Shown here in pieces: positions 60,447-64,000 of a stretch of DNA of 64,000 nucleotides. Below the pieces are notes generated by a model that made no database searches, was not told the origin of the DNA, and saw nothing but the letters and a program-made list of their open reading frames with translations. The stretch's first letter is position 1; each line of letters starts with the position of its first letter. The stretch comes from Pedobacter nutrimenti (GTDB lineage Bacteria; Bacteroidota; Bacteroidia; Sphingobacteriales; Sphingobacteriaceae). The position numbers and the translations under genes are program-made. The stretch is from positions 244,848 to 308,847 of the forward strand of contig NZ_QKLU01000009.1 in the NCBI RefSeq assembly GCF_003208655.1. The letters are read 5' to 3'.

Positions 60447-61388
60447 TTAAGCTTTAATCATTAATTTTTTCTTCAAAACCACATAGATTAAAGCCAAGGG
60501 CAGGTTAATCATCAGAAATAAAGTCCAGAAATTAAAAGTAGTAAAAAAGACGAGACAAATGATGACCAATTGCAAAAACCCGTACAATGCAGACACCCAC
60601 AAATGTGGCCATTTCTGCTCATTGGCCAAGATTTGATAAAAATGTAGCCGGTGTGCATCAAAAATATTTTGTTTTAAAAGAAGCCGGTGTAGAATAGTTA
60701 AAATAGCATCAACTCCATACACAGCTAAAAATAAAACATAAGAATAGTTATTGGTCTGGATGATTAGTTTTAAGAGTAAAAAAAGGATATAAAAAGCAAT
60801 GGTTACGCTACCAACATCCCCCGCAAAACATTTCGCTTTTTTTCGAAAATTGAAATACAGAAAGACAAAACAGGCTATGATTGGAAGCCAGATGACATCG
60901 GGATGAATAAAAGCACTAATCTTATAATTTATGTATTGTAAAGCGCCCAATATTACCAAACTATACAAACCGGTAATACCGTTTATCCCATCCATAAAGT
61001 TATAGGCGTTAATGATCCCAATAACTATAATGTAAAGTATTCCGCACATCCACCAGGGAAAAAGTTGAAATATATTTAGAAATACAAACAACAGGGTCAC
61101 CGCTGTAAGATGGAATAATATCCTGATTTTGCCAGATAAAGTAATCCGGTCGTCTATAAAACTAATGACGCCAATGATCAATATTCCCAATACGGGTAAC
61201 CAGAATTCCGGATGAAGTACTACTACAGACAGTGTCGAAAAAACAAAGATTATTCCTCCTCCACGGATGGTTATTTCAGAATGGGAACTTCGTTCATTGG
61301 GTTTATCGATAATGTTATAATGATTTGCTATTTTAAAATAGCAAATCATCACTGTAAACATTAACAATATACATATTATGTAAAGCAT
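60447..61388 (-). CDS. WecA/MraY-like polyprenyl-phosphate sugar-1-phosphate transferase
   Basis: A 313-residue polytopic membrane enzyme (about nine to ten helices) of glycosyltransferase family 4. The conserved sites are NEYSSH-like NERSSHSEITIRGGG (residues about 36-50), the catalytic Asp-rich region YNFMDGINGITGL (about 127-139), FAGDVGSVTIAFYI (about 193-206), and a His motif DAHRLHFYQIL. It likely starts the repeat unit of the capsule on undecaprenyl phosphate. A 140-nt gap separates it from the dehydratase gene downstream. Confidence 0.88.
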   Translation of the reverse strand: MLYIICILLMFTVMICYFKIANHYNIIDKPNERSSHSEITIRGGGIIFVFSTLSVVVLHPEFWLPVLGILIIGVISFIDDRITLSGKIRILFHLTAVTLLFVFLNIFQLFPWWMCGILYIIVIGIINAYNFMDGINGITGLYSLVILGALQYINYKISAFIHPDVIWLPIIACFVFLYFNFRKKAKCFAGDVGSVTIAFYILFLLLKLIIQTNNYSYVLFLAVYGVDAILTILHRLLLKQNIFDAHRLHFYQILANEQKWPHLWVSALYGFLQLVIICLVFFTTFNFWTLFLMINLPLALIYVVLKKKLMIKA

Positions 61389-61416
61389 TGATTATTTAAA
61401 TGGTTCTTTGAATTTA

Positions 61417-62496
61417 TTATAAATATTCTGTTCCAAAATTCTCTACCATTTTACTAGCAATCTGTTTGATTTCCTGTTCATCAGACTTAGGATGGATCAA
61501 TAGTACTTTGTCATCATCAACAATAATATAGTTACTTAATCCTTTGATAACCGCAGCCTTACCTTCAGGTAGTTGTATTATACAATTATCTGTATTCTCA
61601 AGATTGATTTTCAAACAATTAATAGCATTATTATTTTCATCTTTATCCGCTACTGCGTGAAGAGATGCCCAAGTCCCAAGATCAGACCAACCAATGTCAG
61701 CAGGAATTGTATAAACATTATTAGCTTTCTCCAGAATGGCATAATCAATTGAAATATTAGGTGATTTAGGATAGTTCTTTTTTATAAAATCCAATTCCTG
61801 ATCTGTATTGTACACTAAATTCCCTTTCTCAAAGAGTGTGGCTATTTCTGGTGAATAAATTTCAAAGGCCTTTCTAATAGATTTAGCAGACCATATAAAA
61901 ATACCCGCATTCCATAAAAATCCTCCATTTTCAACAAATTCTTTTGCCTTTTCAAAATTTGGTTTTTCTAAAAATTGTTGAACTGGGAAAACGACTTCTG
62001 ATTCTAGTGCTCTGAAATTAATGTAACCATATCCAGTATCTGGCCTTGTGGGTTGAATACCCAAAGTTATCAGAGCATCATTCGAAGCACAATAATTCAA
62101 CGCCAAATTTATCTTATCTAAAAAAATATTTTCTTTTAAAATCAAGTGATCTGATGGTGCGACAACAATATTTGCATCCGGATTAGAATTTAAAATTTTA
62201 TAAGTTGCATAAGCAATACAAGGAGCTGTATTATTCCGACTGGGTTCGAGAAGTAATCTCGATTCTTCTATCCCCGGTATTTGGGTTTTGACCAGTTTTT
62301 TGTACTGTTCATTACTTAAGACATAAATATTCTCTGGTGGGCAAATCCGAAGAAACCTCTCGTAGGTTAATTGTAATAGCGATTTGCCTACTCCAAGAAT
62401 ATCAATAAATTGCTTAGGAAAGTGATTACGGCTTTTTGGCCAAAAACGGCTCCCAACACCTCCAGCCATAATTAATACATAGTTATTACACTTCAT
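61417..62496 (-). CDS. manC: Mannose-1-phosphate guanylyltransferase
   Basis: A 359-residue nucleotidyltransferase making GDP-mannose from GTP and mannose-1-phosphate. The signature is GGVGSRFWPKSRNHFPKQF near residue 13; FLWNAGIFIW and DIGWSDLGTWASL are further landmarks. It lacks the C-terminal phosphomannose isomerase domain of long ManC proteins. The ATG at 62494-62496 follows the fcl stop by one base (TAA A ATG), so translation is coupled. An upstream ATG in the same frame would overlap fcl and add an unrelated basic tail. Base composition is visibly more AT-rich than the housekeeping genes. Confidence 0.92.
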   Translation of the reverse strand: MKCNNYVLIMAGGVGSRFWPKSRNHFPKQFIDILGVGKSLLQLTYERFLRICPPENIYVLSNEQYKKLVKTQIPGIEESRLLLEPSRNNTAPCIAYATYKILNSNPDANIVVAPSDHLILKENIFLDKINLALNYCASNDALITLGIQPTRPDTGYGYINFRALESEVVFPVQQFLEKPNFEKAKEFVENGGFLWNAGIFIWSAKSIRKAFEIYSPEIATLFEKGNLVYNTDQELDFIKKNYPKSPNISIDYAILEKANNVYTIPADIGWSDLGTWASLHAVADKDENNNAINCLKINLENTDNCIIQLPEGKAAVIKGLSNYIIVDDDKVLLIHPKSDEQEIKQIASKMVENFGTEYL

Positions 62497-62497
62497 T

Positions 62498-63430
62498 TTA
62501 CTCCCAGATTTGATCTTTAATTTCTTCATATACACGTGTAACTCCTTCTAATAAGCTTATCTCTGCTTTCCAGCCTAAACTATTTAACTTAGTAACATCC
62601 ATCAATTTGCGTGGAGTTCCATCTGGTTTAGTAGGGTCAGTTAATATTTCACCTTCAAACCCTGTAATTTTCTTCACTAGTTGGGCAAGCTCTAAAATGG
62701 AGATATCTTCTCCAAATCCAATATTGACTAAACCCGGGGCATCATAAGTTTTCATCAAATAAGTGCAGGCATCTGCCAAATCATCGACATGAAGAAATTC
62801 TCTTTTAGGAATACCGGATCCCCATATGACTACAGATTTACTTTTATTTCGTTTTGCCTCAATAAATTTTCTCATAATTGCTGGTAATACATGGGAATTA
62901 TTTAAATCATAATTATCATTAGGCCCATACAAATTTGTAGGCATAACTGATATGAAATTACAACCATACTGTGCTCTGTAAGCATCACACATCTTTATAC
63001 CCGAAATTTTAGCAATTGCATAAGGTTCATTTGTCTCTTCTAATTCTCCTGTCAGTAAGCATTCTTCTTTTAAAGGCTGTGAAGCCATTTTTGGATAAAT
63101 ACATGAAGAACCAAGAAACATTAATTTCTTCACTCCACTTAGGAAGGCATTGTGAATGATATTGTTTTGGATCATCAAATTATCATAAATAAAATCTGCT
63201 TTATAAGTGTTATTAGCTACAATTCCCCCAACTTTTGCCGCAGCCAAAAAAACATAGTCTGGTTCTTCGCTAGAAAAAAAATTTGAAACAGTTGCTGAAT
63301 CTCTTAAATCAAGCTCAGAAGACGTTTTCAGAATAAATTGTTCATACCCCTCTGACTGGAGTTTTCTCAATATTGCCGAGCCTACCATTCCGCAGTGCCC
63401 TGCTATATAAATTTTATCCTTTTTATTCAT
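62498..63430 (-). CDS. fcl: GDP-L-fucose synthase
   Basis: A 310-residue extended SDR enzyme (epimerase and reductase) that makes GDP-L-fucose from GDP-4-keto-6-deoxymannose. NADP motif: IAGHCGMVGSAILRKL (near 9-24). Active site: FLGSSCIYP and YAIAKISGIKMCDAYR (Tyr and Lys of YxxxK). PTNLYGPNDNY is typical. GDP-mannose 4,6-dehydratase (gmd), which makes its substrate, is not in the window and may lie past the right edge. It starts 6 nt after the uxs stop. Confidence 0.95.
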   Translation of the reverse strand: MNKKDKIYIAGHCGMVGSAILRKLQSEGYEQFILKTSSELDLRDSATVSNFFSSEEPDYVFLAAAKVGGIVANNTYKADFIYDNLMIQNNIIHNAFLSGVKKLMFLGSSCIYPKMASQPLKEECLLTGELEETNEPYAIAKISGIKMCDAYRAQYGCNFISVMPTNLYGPNDNYDLNNSHVLPAIMRKFIEAKRNKSKSVVIWGSGIPKREFLHVDDLADACTYLMKTYDAPGLVNIGFGEDISILELAQLVKKITGFEGEILTDPTKPDGTPRKLMDVTKLNSLGWKAEISLLEGVTRVYEEIKDQIWE

Positions 63431-63436
63431 TTGCTT

Positions 63437-64000
63437 TTATTTGTTGTAAGTTGTAAAATCCTTATGTTCTTTATTAAACAGTGCTTCCTTTGGTAAGGAT
63501 TTAAAATATTCGTAAGTAATTTTAAGTCCTTCTGCCCTGTTTACCTTAGGTTCCCAGCCCAGGATGTCCCTGGCTTTGGTAATATCTGGCCTACGTTGTT
63601 TAGGGTCATCTACGGGAAGGTCCCTTAAAACCAATTTCTGATTTGTCCCAGTCAGCTTAATAATCTCTTCTCCAAACTGTTTAATGGTAATCTCATCCGG
63701 ATTGCCAATATTTACAGGCAAAGCATAATCACTCAGCAACAACCTGTAAATGCCCTCGATCAGGTCATCAACATAGCAGAAAGAACGTGTCTGAGAACCA
63801 TCTCCAAAAACAGTCAGGTCTTCTCCCCGAAGTGCCTGACCGATAAAAGCAGGCAGTACCCGACCATCATTCAGGCGCATTCTTGGTCCGTAAGTATTAA
63901 AGATCCTAACGATACGTGTCTCTACCCCATGAAAAGTATGATAAGCCATCGTCATTGCTTCCTGAAAACGCTTGGCCTCATCATAAACACCTCTGGGACC
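63437..64000 (-). CDS. uxs: UDP-glucuronate decarboxylase (C-terminal 187 residues, cut by window edge)
   Basis: This is the C-terminal part of an extended SDR enzyme. The visible chain begins GPRGVYDEAKRFQEAM, with the catalytic Tyr and Lys of YxxxK, then TRIVRIFNTYGPRMRLNDGR and FGDGSQTRSFCYVDDLIEGI, which match UDP-glucuronic acid decarboxylase (UDP-xylose synthase). The NAD-binding N-terminus lies beyond the right edge, so the gene continues past 64000. It leads the visible capsule genes uxs-fcl-manC. Confidence 0.9.
   Translation of the reverse strand, partial: GPRGVYDEAKRFQEAMTMAYHTFHGVETRIVRIFNTYGPRMRLNDGRVLPAFIGQALRGEDLTVFGDGSQTRSFCYVDDLIEGIYRLLLSDYALPVNIGNPDEITIKQFGEEIIKLTGTNQKLVLRDLPVDDPKQRRPDITKARDILGWEPKVNRAEGLKITYEYFKSLPKEALFNKEHKDFTTYNK

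Noticed and set aside
1..64000. CRISPR arrays, insertion sequences, prophage genes, tRNA or rRNA genes
   Set aside because: None found on reading both strands: no regular spaced repeats, no transposase or integrase motifs, no cloverleaf.

Overview
The window reads as chromosome of a Bacteroidota bacterium, most like the Sphingobacteriaceae (Pedobacter and relatives). This placement comes from gene content and promoter style, not from a database search. Supporting signs are SprA (type IX secretion translocon), a PorP/SprF protein, an outer-membrane barrel with a CarboxypepD_reg N-terminus, a DUF4292 lipoprotein, GAF/PAS hybrid kinases, and promoter -7 boxes of the form TAnnTTTG (TAACTTTG occurs before gcvH, maeB, asmA and rlmN). 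Coding density is high. I see no tRNA, rRNA, CRISPR array, insertion sequence or prophage.

Layout. 1-26312 is all on the minus strand. It holds ferrous iron uptake (feoA, feoB cut by the left edge) beside an outer-membrane barrel; vanZ-like with an overlapping tiny lipoprotein; gcvH; the 7.2 kb sprA; ruvA; maeB; and a cell-envelope block (flippase, dut, TPR protein, DUF4292 lipoprotein, envC-like, two tatA, gatA, mltD-like). An acylphosphatase, a nitronate monooxygenase-like protein and an amidohydrolase follow. 26461-34009 holds a WYL regulator, a large AsmA protein on the minus strand, then DinB, RluF, RlmN and ComF on the plus strand. 34010-34261 holds two homologous short hairpin units that look like tandem small RNAs. 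34252-53096 is rich in signalling: three hybrid or PAS kinases, a sigma-54 activator and a receiver protein, mixed with glyA, dxs, an alginate lyase-like protein, a PorP/SprF protein with a structured leader, an unusual FAD monooxygenase-thioredoxin fusion and an aminotransferase. 53374-64000 (minus strand) is the distal part of a capsule or exopolysaccharide locus: uxs, fcl, manC, a WecA/MraY-like initiating transferase, a FlaA1/WbpM-like dehydratase, wzi-like, a UDP-HexNAc dehydrogenase, a 40-codon ORF and glmS. The locus continues past the right edge.

How the genes work together. SprA and PorP/SprF belong to type IX secretion. TatA, MltD, EnvC, AsmA and the flippase serve the envelope. GlmS makes glucosamine-6-phosphate, which feeds UDP-GlcNAc to the dehydratase and dehydrogenase. 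ManC and Fcl make GDP-mannose and GDP-fucose, and Uxs makes UDP-xylose.

The most interesting non-routine signals are: the tandem small-RNA-like units at 34081-34261; a GC-rich pseudoknot-capable element just before the PorP/SprF start; a 22-bp hairpin with a GCAA loop ending 4 nt before the rluF start; a perfect terminator hairpin inside the vanZ reading frame; the FAD-DsbA fusion; and feoA/feoB lying in one frame separated by a single stop and a TTG start.
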